From the NCBI RefSeq assembly GCF_900106695.1, contig NZ_FNMZ01000002.1, positions 733,544 through 797,543 on the forward strand: a stretch of DNA of 64,000 nt. Direction: 5' to 3'. Shown one piece after another: positions 27,137 to 34,818 of the stretch. The notes beneath the pieces were generated by a model. It searched no databases. It saw nothing but the letters and a program-made list of their open reading frames with translations, and was not told the DNA's origin. Numbering within the stretch: the stretch's first letter is position 1; the number at the start of each line of letters is the position of its first letter. Origin of the DNA: Albimonas donghaensis (lineage in GTDB: Bacteria > Pseudomonadota > Alphaproteobacteria > Rhodobacterales > Rhodobacteraceae). The translations under genes and the position numbers were made by a program.

Positions 27137-27667
27137 ATGCCCCGCCTCGCCCCCGGCTCCGCCTTCCCTGACGTTTCGGTCCCCCGCCTGGGCGGCGGAA
27201 CCCTGGCGCTCGGCCGTCCCGCCCCGGATTCGGGCCGCGACTGGGCCATGCTCGTGGTCTATCGCGGCAAGCACTGCCCGATCTGCGCGCGCTACCTGAA
27301 GACGCTGGAAACGCTGCTCCCCCGTCTGCACGGCCTCGGCGTCGACGTCGCCACCGTCTCCGCCGACCCGCTGGACAAGGCCGAGGCCTTCGCCGCCGAC
27401 AACGCCCTCACCCTGCCCGTCGGCCACGACCTGAGCCCGGAGCAGATGGCCGCGCTCGGACTGTGGATCTCCGACCCGCGCTCCCCGCAGGAGACCGACC
27501 GCCCCTTCCCCGAACCCGCCGTCTTCGTGACCAACGCCGAGGGCCGCGTGCAGATCCTCGACATCTCCAACGCCCCCTTCGCGCGCCCGGACCTCGAATC
27601 CCTGACCAACGGCATCGCCTTCGTGCGCGAGAAGGGCTACCCGATCCGCGGAACCCACGCCGCCTGA
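27137..27667 (+). CDS. Peroxiredoxin-like (AhpC/TSA-related) protein
   Basis: 176 residues with a thioredoxin-like fold. The start has the redoxin pattern PGSAFPDVSVPRLGGGTL. The active-site region is VVYRGKHCPICARYL, so two cysteines are spaced CPIC, unlike the single peroxidatic Cys of typical AhpC. Later elements include VSADPLDKAEAFAADNAL and PAVFVTNAEGRVQILDIS. It may reduce peroxides or act as a thiol oxidoreductase; I cannot say which. AAGGAG precedes the ATG and a dyad operator candidate lies upstream. Confidence 0.78.
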   Translation: MPRLAPGSAFPDVSVPRLGGGTLALGRPAPDSGRDWAMLVVYRGKHCPICARYLKTLETLLPRLHGLGVDVATVSADPLDKAEAFAADNALTLPVGHDLSPEQMAALGLWISDPRSPQETDRPFPEPAVFVTNAEGRVQILDISNAPFARPDLESLTNGIAFVREKGYPIRGTHAA

Positions 27668-27682
27668 GCCCCCCGCCCGGCC

Positions 27683-27712
27683 TTGCGCGTTCCGCCCCGG
27701 CCGGGCGATACC
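27683..27712 (+). promoter_or_regulatory. Probable promoter for mccA
   Basis: TTGCGC at 27683-27688 and GATACC at 27707-27712, 18 bp apart, lie about 60 bp before the mccA start. The pattern recurs before several operons in the window. Confidence 0.45.
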
Positions 27713-27770
27713 TGTCCACGTAGGCGCCCGCGAAGGCCGCCGCGACGGTGAAAAACCGGGGAGGACGGGC

Positions 27771-29774
27771 ATGTTCGGAAAAATCCTGATCGCCAATCGC
27801 GGCGAGATCGCGGTCCGCGTGATCCGCACCGCGCGCCGCATGGGGGTCGCGACCGTCGCCGTCCATTCCGACGCCGACGCCGCCGCCCTGCATGTGGCGG
27901 AGGCCGACGAGGCCGTGCGCATCGGCCCGGCGGGCGTGTCCGAGAGCTACCTGCGCGGCGACCGGATCATCGCCGCCGCGCTGGCGACCGGCGCCCAGGC
28001 CATCCACCCCGGCTACGGCTTCCTCTCCGAGAACCCGGATTTCGCCGACGCGGTCGCCGCCGCCGGGCTGCGCTTCATCGGCCCGCCGGCCTCCGCGATC
28101 CGCGCCATGGGGCTGAAGGACGCCGCCAAGGCCCTGATGGAAAAGGCCGGCGTGCCCGTCGTGCCCGGCTATCACGGCGCCGAGCAGGACCCCGCCTTCC
28201 TCGCCGAACGGGCCGCCGAGATCGGCTATCCGGTGCTGATCAAGGCCCGCGCCGGCGGCGGCGGCAAGGGCATGCGCCGGGTCGACGAACCCGGCGGCTT
28301 CGCCGAGGCGCTGGATTCCGCCCGCCGCGAGGCCGCCTCGGCCTTCGGCGACGACGCGGTGTTGATCGAGAAATACGTGACCCGCCCGCGCCATGTCGAA
28401 GTGCAGGTCTTCGCCGACGACCACGGCGACGCGGTGCATCTGTTCGAGCGCGACTGCTCTCTCCAGCGCCGCCACCAGAAGGTGATCGAGGAGGCCCCCG
28501 CCCCCGGCATGTCCCCGGAAATGCGCACGGAAATCGGCGCCGCCGCGGTCCGCGCCGCCAAGGCCATCGGCTATTCCGGGGCGGGGACGGTGGAGTTCAT
28601 CGCGGATGGGTCGGAGGGGCTGAGGGCGGATCGGGTGTGGTTCATGGAAATGAACACGCGCCTGCAGGTGGAGCATCCGGTGACCGAGGCGATCACCGGG
28701 ACCGATCTTGTGGAATGGCAGCTCCGCGTGGCGGCCGGCGAGGCTCTGCCAGCGGCGCAGGAGGACCTGTCGATCCGCGGCGCGGCGATGGAGGCGCGGC
28801 TCTACGCCGAGGACCCGGCCCGCGGGTTCCTGCCCCAGATCGGACGGCTCGCGCATCTCGCCCTGCCCGACCGCGCGGCGCGGATCGACTCGGGCGTGCG
28901 GGCCGGCGACGCGATCACCCCGCACTATGACCCGATGATCGCCAAGATCATCGCCACCGGCGCGACGCGGGAGGAGGCGCGGACCCGGCTGCTCGCGGCG
29001 CTGCGGGCGTCCGAGATCGCCGGGCTGGTGACGAACCTGCCGTTCCTGCGCGCGCTCGTGGACCATCCGGCGTTCACGGCCGGCGAGATGGATACCGGGC
29101 TCGTGGACCGGGAGCTGGAGGCGCTGACGGCGCCTCCGCCGATGCCCGAGGCCGCGCCGGCGCTGGCCGCGGTGGCGGCGCTGGGGCTGGCCGGAACGGC
29201 GCCGGACGGCGCGGAACCCTTTGGAATGGCAGACGGATTCCGGCTCTGGGCGCCGGAGCGGCGACGGGTGGTGCTGGACGGGCCGGAGGGGCCGACGGAG
29301 GTGGTTCTGGAGATCCGGGGCCCCGGCCGCTTCGCCGTCATCGGGGCGGAGGGCGCGGTTCCGCTGAGCCTCGACCGTCCGGCGGAGGCGCTGCGCATGA
29401 CCTGGGGCGAGGCCGCGCCGGCGCGCCCGGTGCGGCTGGTCCGGCATGACGGCAAGGCGACGGTGATCCTCGACGGCGCCGCCACGACCTGGACGCTTCC
29501 GGACCCGATCGCGGCGGCGGAGGCGGCGGCCTCGGGCGGGGGCGACGCGCTGTCGGCGCCGATGCCGGGGCTGATCAAACTGGTCTCGGCGGCGCCGGGC
29601 GACCGCGTGACCGAGGGCCAGACGCTGATCGTCATGGAGGCGATGAAGATGGAGCACCGCCTGACCGCCCCCCGCGACGGCGAGGTCCTGGACCTGCTCT
29701 GCGCCGAGGGGTCCCAGGTGGCCGAGGGCGCGGTTCTGCTGCGGCTGGCGGAGGTCGAGGCGGCGGCGGAGTGA
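27771..29774 (+). CDS. mccA: 3-methylcrotonyl-CoA carboxylase alpha (biotin carboxylase/biotin carrier) subunit
   Basis: A 667-residue biotin-dependent carboxylase subunit. Residues 1-446 are biotin carboxylase: MFGKILIANRGEIAVRVIRT, GYGFLSENPDFADAV, the Gly-rich ARAGGGGKGM ATP loop and EMNTRLQVEHPVTEAITG. The C-terminal biotinyl domain has VMEAMKMEHRL with the biotinylated Lys at about residue 626. It feeds carboxybiotin to MccB. Pairing with ivd and mccB identifies it as methylcrotonyl- rather than acetyl- or propionyl-CoA carboxylase. It is the last GC-rich gene before the AT-rich island. Confidence 0.94.
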   Translation: MFGKILIANRGEIAVRVIRTARRMGVATVAVHSDADAAALHVAEADEAVRIGPAGVSESYLRGDRIIAAALATGAQAIHPGYGFLSENPDFADAVAAAGLRFIGPPASAIRAMGLKDAAKALMEKAGVPVVPGYHGAEQDPAFLAERAAEIGYPVLIKARAGGGGKGMRRVDEPGGFAEALDSARREAASAFGDDAVLIEKYVTRPRHVEVQVFADDHGDAVHLFERDCSLQRRHQKVIEEAPAPGMSPEMRTEIGAAAVRAAKAIGYSGAGTVEFIADGSEGLRADRVWFMEMNTRLQVEHPVTEAITGTDLVEWQLRVAAGEALPAAQEDLSIRGAAMEARLYAEDPARGFLPQIGRLAHLALPDRAARIDSGVRAGDAITPHYDPMIAKIIATGATREEARTRLLAALRASEIAGLVTNLPFLRALVDHPAFTAGEMDTGLVDRELEALTAPPPMPEAAPALAAVAALGLAGTAPDGAEPFGMADGFRLWAPERRRVVLDGPEGPTEVVLEIRGPGRFAVIGAEGAVPLSLDRPAEALRMTWGEAAPARPVRLVRHDGKATVILDGAATTWTLPDPIAAAEAAASGGGDALSAPMPGLIKLVSAAPGDRVTEGQTLIVMEAMKMEHRLTAPRDGEVLDLLCAEGSQVAEGAVLLRLAEVEAAAE

Positions 29775-30133
29775 TTCTTCAGGAGACTGAGGGTCGTTCA
29801 GGTTCACGTTAACGCTTTCGGCGTTTCGGCGGGGGTGACACCCGTGCACCGTGCGTGCACCGGGCGTATGCCTAGTAAAATCGTCAGGATTGAGGGGCAA
29901 GATGGCTAATCAACCTAGCCTCTGCGAGAGTCAAACATCGGCTCAACGTAATTAGGAATGACAGACTTGGCCCTTCAGCAGCCAACCTTTAGCAGATAGT
30001 AGATATAAAGAGCGGCCAATCCCTCAGTATCTCTGGAAATTTGCCCGCCGCAATGGATAATTCATATCCCTTGCTCGCTAAAGCGTGAGCGCGCTATATT
30101 ATAATAGCACAAATAGTGGAGGAGCGGAGTGCC
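29775..30133. other. 359-bp AT-rich intergenic stretch, left part of an island
   Basis: Base composition drops sharply from about 29785. The stretch contains a CGTGCACCG direct repeat around 29842-29860, a 17-codon ORF (29902-29955) with a GAGGGG in front but no other support, and the promoter of the gene at 30134. No attachment-site duplication or integrase is visible. Confidence 0.6.
30071..30105 (+). promoter_or_regulatory. AT-rich promoter of the orphan gene
   Basis: A perfect TATAAT lies at 30100-30105, overlapping a TATATT at 30095-30100. TTGCTC at 30071-30076 gives an 18-bp spacer to TATATT. The -10 region sits inside a short dyad, GCTAT-N6-ATAGC (30093-30108), a possible repressor site. 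Confidence 0.5.
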
Positions 30134-31018
30134 TTGGCTGAGATAGAGAACATTTGGATTAGCTACGCCCTAAATTTCGATGGACGCGATGCGGACCGAA
30201 ACATGCTTGAGGCTCACTCCGCAGGACAAAGCATTGAAGGCCTATCTTGGGCCATTGCGCTAGTATTAAACTATGGCATCACAGGGAGAACTCGATACTC
30301 GCGAGACCTGAGCAAATCGGCAAAGATTTTCATTTCGCCGCCACGCCGAGGCAGCGTCCTGTATGATCTAAACATCCTCGTTCAGCAGAACCCCTTCCTA
30401 GCTTTAGTTGTCGGAGGAATTGCAGTAAATGTCGTAACACCCTACATCAGCGGCCTGATTAGCTACCTCTTTAACCAAGTAGTAGGACTAGGTGACAATC
30501 CCTCAGATGAATTAGGCACTTTTCTTGAAAAGCTCAATCGAAACGATCTCAATACAATCACTCAGCGAATCGAGCCCCCCCTTACTCGAGCCCACGCAGC
30601 GATCGGACGAACAGCAGAGACGATTACGTTAAGAACGGGCGCACGCGAAATCTTCTGCTTTGACTCAAACACCAAGGAAAATCTGAAATCCAGGCCGACT
30701 GGCGACTTCGACACGATCGACAGCAATATTACATCTTTTAATTTATTAACAAGAAACGGGCGACTATTCAGCAATGAAATAGACGCCACGATCCCCTTCA
30801 GTCTTCGTGATTTCACACAGCACGACACCACAACTGCCTTGATTTTAAGCATGGAGCAATACTCAATCGGTCGAAACGGACATATTCGCATAACTGGTGA
30901 AAGAGTAGAGACTCAAGCAGGAAGATTAGTGAAGTATATTGTAGGATCCGCCAGTCAGATTCCGCCCGCTGATTGGATCGATGGCGTCGACCCATTGAGG
31001 CAGAGACGGCCGAGCTAG
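30134..31018 (+). CDS. Unrecognised membrane-anchored protein in an AT-rich island
   Basis: A 294-residue protein I cannot assign with confidence. The N-terminus (SYALNFDGRDADRN, GQSIEGLSWAIALVLNYG, FISPPRRGSVLYDL) resembles an uncharacterised family of roughly 300-residue bacterial proteins that I recall only loosely (possibly DUF7946). A hydrophobic stretch at about 87-115 is probably one or two TM segments, leaving a soluble C-terminal half. I chose TTG at 30134 because GGAGGAG lies 9 bases upstream; an upstream GTG (30116) would overlap that site. GC content and codon use are far below the neighbours (AGA, TTA, ATA are common), which points to recent transfer. No partner gene is adjacent. 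Confidence 0.75.
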   Translation: MAEIENIWISYALNFDGRDADRNMLEAHSAGQSIEGLSWAIALVLNYGITGRTRYSRDLSKSAKIFISPPRRGSVLYDLNILVQQNPFLALVVGGIAVNVVTPYISGLISYLFNQVVGLGDNPSDELGTFLEKLNRNDLNTITQRIEPPLTRAHAAIGRTAETITLRTGAREIFCFDSNTKENLKSRPTGDFDTIDSNITSFNLLTRNGRLFSNEIDATIPFSLRDFTQHDTTTALILSMEQYSIGRNGHIRITGERVETQAGRLVKYIVGSASQIPPADWIDGVDPLRQRRPS

Positions 31019-31064
31019 TGATACCGCTTCAAAGGCACCGCATTTACAACTAATGCCCTTCCCT

Positions 31065-31077
31065 CCCCCCCCCCCCC
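31065..31077. repeat. 13-base poly-C tract upstream of puuE
   Basis: An uninterrupted run of 13 C lies 39 bp before the allantoinase start, at the right boundary of the AT-rich island. Tracts this long are prone to slippage; here it could alter promoter spacing but not a reading frame. Confidence 0.85.
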
Positions 31078-31116
31078 GGCGCCATTATCCCCCGGACACC
31101 ACCCCGGAGGCCCCCC

Positions 31117-32037
31117 ATGCTCGACCCCGACTACCCGCGCGACCTGATCGGCTACGGCGCCAACCCGCCCGACCCCGAATGGCCGAAGGGCGCGAAACTG
31201 GCGCTCAACTTCGTGATCAATTACGAAGAGGGCTCCGAATACTCGCTGCTGCATGGGGATGACCAGTCGGAGGCGTTCCTCTCGGAAGTCACCCAGGCGA
31301 CGAACTGGCCCGGCCAGCGGCACTGGAACATGGAGAGCATGTACGAATACGGCTCACGCGCCGGGTTCTGGCGGCTGCACCGGATTTTCACCCAGCGAGA
31401 CCTTCCCGTCACCGTCTACGGCGTGGCCATGGCGCTGGCGCGCAACCCCGAGGCGGTGGCCGGGATGAAGGCGGCGGGGTGGGAGATCGCCTCGCACGGG
31501 CTGCGCTGGATCGAATACAAGGATTTCACGGTGGAGGCGGAGCGGGCGCATCTCCACCAGGCGATCGCGATGCATACCGAGGCGACTGGGGAGCGGCCGC
31601 TGGGATGGTATACGGGACGATGCTCGGTCAACACGGTGGATATCGTGGCGGCGGAGGGGGGGTTCGAGTACGCGGCGGACAGTTACGCGGACGACCTGCC
31701 CTACTGGCATCACGCGCCGACGGGGCCTCAGCTGATCCTGCCCTACACTCTGGATGCGAACGACGCGCGGTTCATCTCCTCGCAGGGCTGGGGCGGGCCG
31801 CGGGATTTCCACGAATACCTGTCCAACTCGGTGGAGGTGCTGCTGGAGGAGGGGCGCGACGGGGCGCCCAAGATGATGACCGTGGGGCTGCATTGCCGGC
31901 TGGTCGGGCGGCCCGGGCGGGCGGCGGCGCTGAAGCGGTTTCTCGATGAGGTGGCGGGGCGCCCGGAGATCTGGGTGACCACGCGGCTGGAGATCGCGCG
32001 GCACTGGAAGGCGAGGTTCCCGGCGCCGGCGGCGTGA
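31117..32037 (+). CDS. puuE: Allantoinase, PuuE polysaccharide-deacetylase type
   Basis: A 306-residue NodB-like deacetylase-fold protein of the PuuE group, which hydrolyses allantoin to allantoate without the metal site of classical allantoinase. Diagnostic stretches are FVINYEEGSEYSLLHGD, WNMESMYEYGSRAGFWRLHR, EIASHGLRWIEYKDF, GWYTGRCSVNT and YADDLPYWH. GGAGG precedes the ATG. Allantoicase and ureidoglycolate lyase genes 3-5 kb downstream on the same strand complete the route from allantoin to glyoxylate plus urea. The intervening genes run the other way. Confidence 0.92.
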   Translation: MLDPDYPRDLIGYGANPPDPEWPKGAKLALNFVINYEEGSEYSLLHGDDQSEAFLSEVTQATNWPGQRHWNMESMYEYGSRAGFWRLHRIFTQRDLPVTVYGVAMALARNPEAVAGMKAAGWEIASHGLRWIEYKDFTVEAERAHLHQAIAMHTEATGERPLGWYTGRCSVNTVDIVAAEGGFEYAADSYADDLPYWHHAPTGPQLILPYTLDANDARFISSQGWGGPRDFHEYLSNSVEVLLEEGRDGAPKMMTVGLHCRLVGRPGRAAALKRFLDEVAGRPEIWVTTRLEIARHWKARFPAPAA

Positions 32038-32067
32038 GGGGAGGGGCGCGGGGCCCCTCCGCCCCGG

Positions 32068-33081
32068 TCAGCCGGGCTTGCGGCCCATGGCGAGCATGGT
32101 GAGGCCGGGGATCATCGGGCCGACGGTCACGTCCTCGAACCCGGCCTTGCCCAGCGCCTCGGCCAGCCAGGCGTCGTCGAGCGAGCGCGCGGTGGGCGTG
32201 AAGGCGGTGTGCTGGAGCTGCCAGAGCGCGGCGAGCTTGGGGCCGGTGCGGTCGGACTCGACCACGAAATCATGGATCATGATGCGGCCGCCCGGGTTCA
32301 GCGCGGTCATGGCGTCGGCGATCAGGCCCTCATGCGCGTCTCCGGGGACGCCGGAGAACAGGTAGGACATCAGCACCGCGTCCTGCCCGCCGGGCCAGCC
32401 GAGCTCCAGCGCGTCGCCGTCGTCATAGGCGATGCGGTCGGACAGGCCGGCCTCGGCGACGTATTTGCGGCCGAGGCTGGCGACGTTGGGGAAGTCGACG
32501 ATGGTCGCCGTCAGCTCCGGATTGGCGCTGCAGAGGGTGATCGAGAACGCCCCGGTGCCGCCGCCCACGTCCAGCAGCTTGCGGGCCTCGGAGAGGTCCA
32601 CCAGCTTGGCGAGGCCGCGGGCCGGGCCGAGGGAGCCGGCGTGCTGGCTCTCGGAATAGAGGCGGGCTTCCTCGGGGTCGGAGAACCACTCGGCGTAGGA
32701 GCCGGTGTCGGCGTCGGACAGCTTGTTGGCCAGCGCCGGCTCGATCTGGTCGAGCAGCCGGTACATCTGGCGATCCACCTGCAGGCGCAGATAGTCGCCG
32801 AAGTCGTATTTGGCGCCCTGCACCAGGAAGGCTTCGGAGGCGGGGGCGTTGGCGAACTTGCCGTCCTCGACCGACACCAGCCCCAGCGAAGCGACGGCGG
32901 TGAGCAGGGTGCGGGCGCGCTCCACCGGCAGATCGGACCTGGCGGCGACCTCCTCGGCGCAGAGCGGACCGTCCCCGAGATGGGTGAACACCCCGTAATG
33001 GAGCGCGGCGAACAGCGCCTTGGAGCCCATGAAGCCGAAGGCGATATCCGAAATCTCCTCGGCCGAGGTCAGCAGGGTCAT
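32068..33081 (-). CDS. Family-2 O/S-methyltransferase (acetylserotonin-methyltransferase-like)
   Basis: A 337-residue SAM-dependent methyltransferase with the two-part layout of family 2: an N-terminal winged-helix dimerisation domain (about 10-100, with AALHYGVFTHL and ARTLLTAVASLGLV) and a Rossmann domain with KLLDVGGGTGAFS, ATIVDFPNV, YDDGDALELGWP and GGRIMIHDFVV. The substrate is unknown. Small-molecule O-methyltransferases and DsyB, the methylthiohydroxybutyrate methyltransferase of marine alphaproteobacteria that leads to DMSP, share this architecture. It converges with puuE (31 bp apart) and follows sigJ in the same direction. Confidence 0.85.
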   Translation of the reverse strand: MTLLTSAEEISDIAFGFMGSKALFAALHYGVFTHLGDGPLCAEEVAARSDLPVERARTLLTAVASLGLVSVEDGKFANAPASEAFLVQGAKYDFGDYLRLQVDRQMYRLLDQIEPALANKLSDADTGSYAEWFSDPEEARLYSESQHAGSLGPARGLAKLVDLSEARKLLDVGGGTGAFSITLCSANPELTATIVDFPNVASLGRKYVAEAGLSDRIAYDDGDALELGWPGGQDAVLMSYLFSGVPGDAHEGLIADAMTALNPGGRIMIHDFVVESDRTGPKLAALWQLQHTAFTPTARSLDDAWLAEALGKAGFEDVTVGPMIPGLTMLAMGRKPG

Positions 33082-33168
33082 CGCGCGCGTCTCCGTGTTG
33101 TTTCGAATGCGACAAGCCTAGCCTGTTTGCGACGCGGGAAACCACCCCGCAGCGCAACATGGACAAAA

Positions 33169-33180
33169 TTCATGCATGAA
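33169..33180. promoter_or_regulatory. Perfect 12-bp palindrome upstream of the methyltransferase
   Basis: TTCATGCATGAA is fully self-complementary and lies 88 bp upstream of the methyltransferase start, 8 bp past the sigJ stop. It is a candidate operator. Confidence 0.35.
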
Positions 33181-33187
33181 CGGGCGC

Positions 33188-34291
33188 TCAGGACGGGGGA
33201 GCGGGCGCGTTTTCGGGCAGGTAGGCGCGCAGATGCGCCAATTTATGCGGATTGCGGGTCATGTAGACCGCGACCACCCGGCCGGCGGCGATCTCGACGG
33301 ACAGGGTCTGAAGGGCGCCGTCGGCCCCGAGACTCAGCAGGCCGGGCAGACCGTTGAGCGTCAGGCGGCGGGCGAGGACCGGGGCGGCGTCGGTGTAGAG
33401 CCGGCTGCGCTTGGCGGCGATGCCGGCGAAGAAACGGGCGACGCGGTCGCGGCCCAGGATCGGGTTCAGCGCCGCGCGCGCCCGCCCGCCGCCATCCGAA
33501 ACCAGCGCCGCCCCTTCGGCCAGCAGCGCGGCCAGCGCGCCGGCATCGCCGCTGCGCGCCGCGGCGAAGAAGGCGTCGGCGATGCGCGCGGCCTCGGGGT
33601 CGGAGGGCGCGGCGGCGCGGGGAACGGAGGGGGCGGCGTCCGCCAGCCGGGCGCGGGCGCGGGCGGCGAGCTGCCGGCAGCCGGCCTCGGTCCGGCCCAG
33701 GGTGGCGGCGATGTCGGCGAAGCGGGCGCCGAACACGTCATGCAGCAGGAAGGCGGCGCGCTCGGCCGGGCCGAGCCGGTCCAGCGCCAGCATCAGGGCG
33801 AGCGACACCGCCTCGGCCCGCTCCAGCGCCACGTCGGGGCCGGGGGCGGGGTCGGGCGGCTCCTCGCGAAAGGCGCCGCGCGGCAGGTGGGGCGGCATGT
33901 GGGGCGGAAGGTCGGTCGGCAGGTCGGGCGGCAGGTCGGGCGCCGCATCCGGCAGCGGATCGGGCAGCCAGGACCCGACATAGAGCGCCCGCGCCCGCCG
34001 CGCCGCCCGCAGCCGGTCGAGGCAGAGCCGCGTCGCCGCGGTGGCGAGCCATGCGCCGGGGCGCGCGACCCCGGCGCGATCGGCGGCGAGCCAGCGCAGG
34101 AAGGCGTCCTGCACCACATCCTCGGCCTCGGCCACCGAGCCGAGCATCCGGTAGGCGAGGCCGAAGAGCCGCCGTCGGTAGGCCTCGAAGATCTCCGCCG
34201 CATCGGGCCCCGCATCGGGAACAGGACCGCGTGCGAGGTCGGGGGAGGGGTCGGGGGAGGGGGGCGTCCCCCTCCCCCGCGCGCCGCTCAT
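33188..34291 (-). CDS. sigJ: ECF41-like sigma factor (SigJ type) with SnoaL-like C-terminal domain
   Basis: A 367-residue extracytoplasmic-function sigma factor. Region 2 has FEAYRRRLFGLAYRMLGSVA and AEDVVQDAFLRWL; region 4 has LGPAERAAFLLHDVFGARFADIAATLGRTEAGCRQL. The last 130 residues form the SnoaL/NTF2-like domain (ADAFFAAARSGDAGALAALL) that replaces an anti-sigma factor in ECF41. The linker between regions 2 and 4 is lengthened by a repeat of DLPP-type tetrapeptides. The ATG overlaps the carboxymuconolactone decarboxylase stop (ATGA). ECF41 factors are typically found with such genes, which supports the subgroup call. Confidence 0.9.
   Translation of the reverse strand: MSGARGRGTPPSPDPSPDLARGPVPDAGPDAAEIFEAYRRRLFGLAYRMLGSVAEAEDVVQDAFLRWLAADRAGVARPGAWLATAATRLCLDRLRAARRARALYVGSWLPDPLPDAAPDLPPDLPTDLPPHMPPHLPRGAFREEPPDPAPGPDVALERAEAVSLALMLALDRLGPAERAAFLLHDVFGARFADIAATLGRTEAGCRQLAARARARLADAAPSVPRAAAPSDPEAARIADAFFAAARSGDAGALAALLAEGAALVSDGGGRARAALNPILGRDRVARFFAGIAAKRSRLYTDAAPVLARRLTLNGLPGLLSLGADGALQTLSVEIAAGRVVAVYMTRNPHKLAHLRAYLPENAPAPPS
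33882..33941. repeat. 12-bp tandem repeat (five units) inside sigJ
   Basis: Five degenerate copies of GGCAGGTCGGGC lie in the coding sequence between sigma regions 2 and 4. They encode Leu-Pro-Pro-x repeats on the minus strand. The last two copies are identical, so copy number could change in frame. Confidence 0.8.
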
Positions 34292-34755
34292 GCCCGGGCC
34301 GGAACAGCGCCCGCCCGCGCCGGATGCGGCACGGCGAAGCCGACGCTGAGCCGGTTCCAGAGGTTGATCGCCCCGATCAGGAAGGTCAGTTCAGCCAGCG
34401 CGCGGTCATCGAAAGCGGCGCGCGCCGGGGCGAAGGCGGCGTCGGGCGCGCCCTTTTCGGCGAGGCGGGTGAGCTGCTCGGTCCAGGCCAGCGCCGCGCG
34501 CTCCTGCTCCGAGAACAGGGGCGACTCGCGCCAGGCGGCGAGCACGTGCAGGCGGGTCGGATCCTCGCCCGCCGCCAGCGCCTCGCGGGTATGCATCTCC
34601 AGGCAATAGGCGCAGCCGTTGATCTGGGAGGCGCGGATCTTGACCAGTTCGCGCAGGGCGGGCGCGAGGCTGGCGGCGGCGAGCGCGCGTTCCAGCCCGA
34701 TCATGGCCTTGAGCGGGTCAGGGGCGGCGGCGGCGTAGTCGAGACGGGCGTGCAT
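34288..34755 (-). CDS. Carboxymuconolactone decarboxylase/AhpD-family protein
   Basis: A 155-residue AhpD-like protein. The active-site region INGCAYCLEMHTREAL has the CxxCxxxH pattern used for thiol-based peroxide or disulfide chemistry. The second half has LAWTEQLTRLAEKGAPDA and AELTFLIGAINLWNRLSV. I chose the ATG at 34755; an in-frame ATG at 34878 would place the ECF-type promoter inside the gene. It is the first gene of a two-gene operon with sigJ, matching the conserved pairing of ECF41 factors with carboxymuconolactone decarboxylases, oxidoreductases or epimerases. Confidence 0.9.
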   Translation of the reverse strand: MHARLDYAAAAPDPLKAMIGLERALAAASLAPALRELVKIRASQINGCAYCLEMHTREALAAGEDPTRLHVLAAWRESPLFSEQERAALAWTEQLTRLAEKGAPDAAFAPARAAFDDRALAELTFLIGAINLWNRLSVGFAVPHPARAGAVPARA

Positions 34756-34791
34756 GGCGGAGGTCCTTCTGCCGGGGAGTGTCGAAGCGAA

Positions 34792-34818
34792 GACGTTCCC
34801 GGGCAAGCGAACGTGACG
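34792..34818 (-). promoter_or_regulatory. ECF41-type promoter for the carboxymuconolactone decarboxylase-sigJ operon
   Basis: On the minus strand CGTCACG (34818-34812), a 16-bp spacer and CGTC (34795-34792) match the form published for ECF41 promoters, TGTCACA then CGTC. The -10 element lies 37 bp before the start at 34755. This implies that SigJ activates its own operon. Confidence 0.65.

Noticed and set aside
29902..29955. 17-codon ORF in the AT-rich island with GAGGGG in front
   Set aside because: Too short, no similarity to anything I know and no second line of evidence.
30116..30133. GTG start for the AT-rich orphan gene
   Set aside because: It would place the start upstream of, and overlapping, the only good ribosome site; TTG at 30134 fits better.
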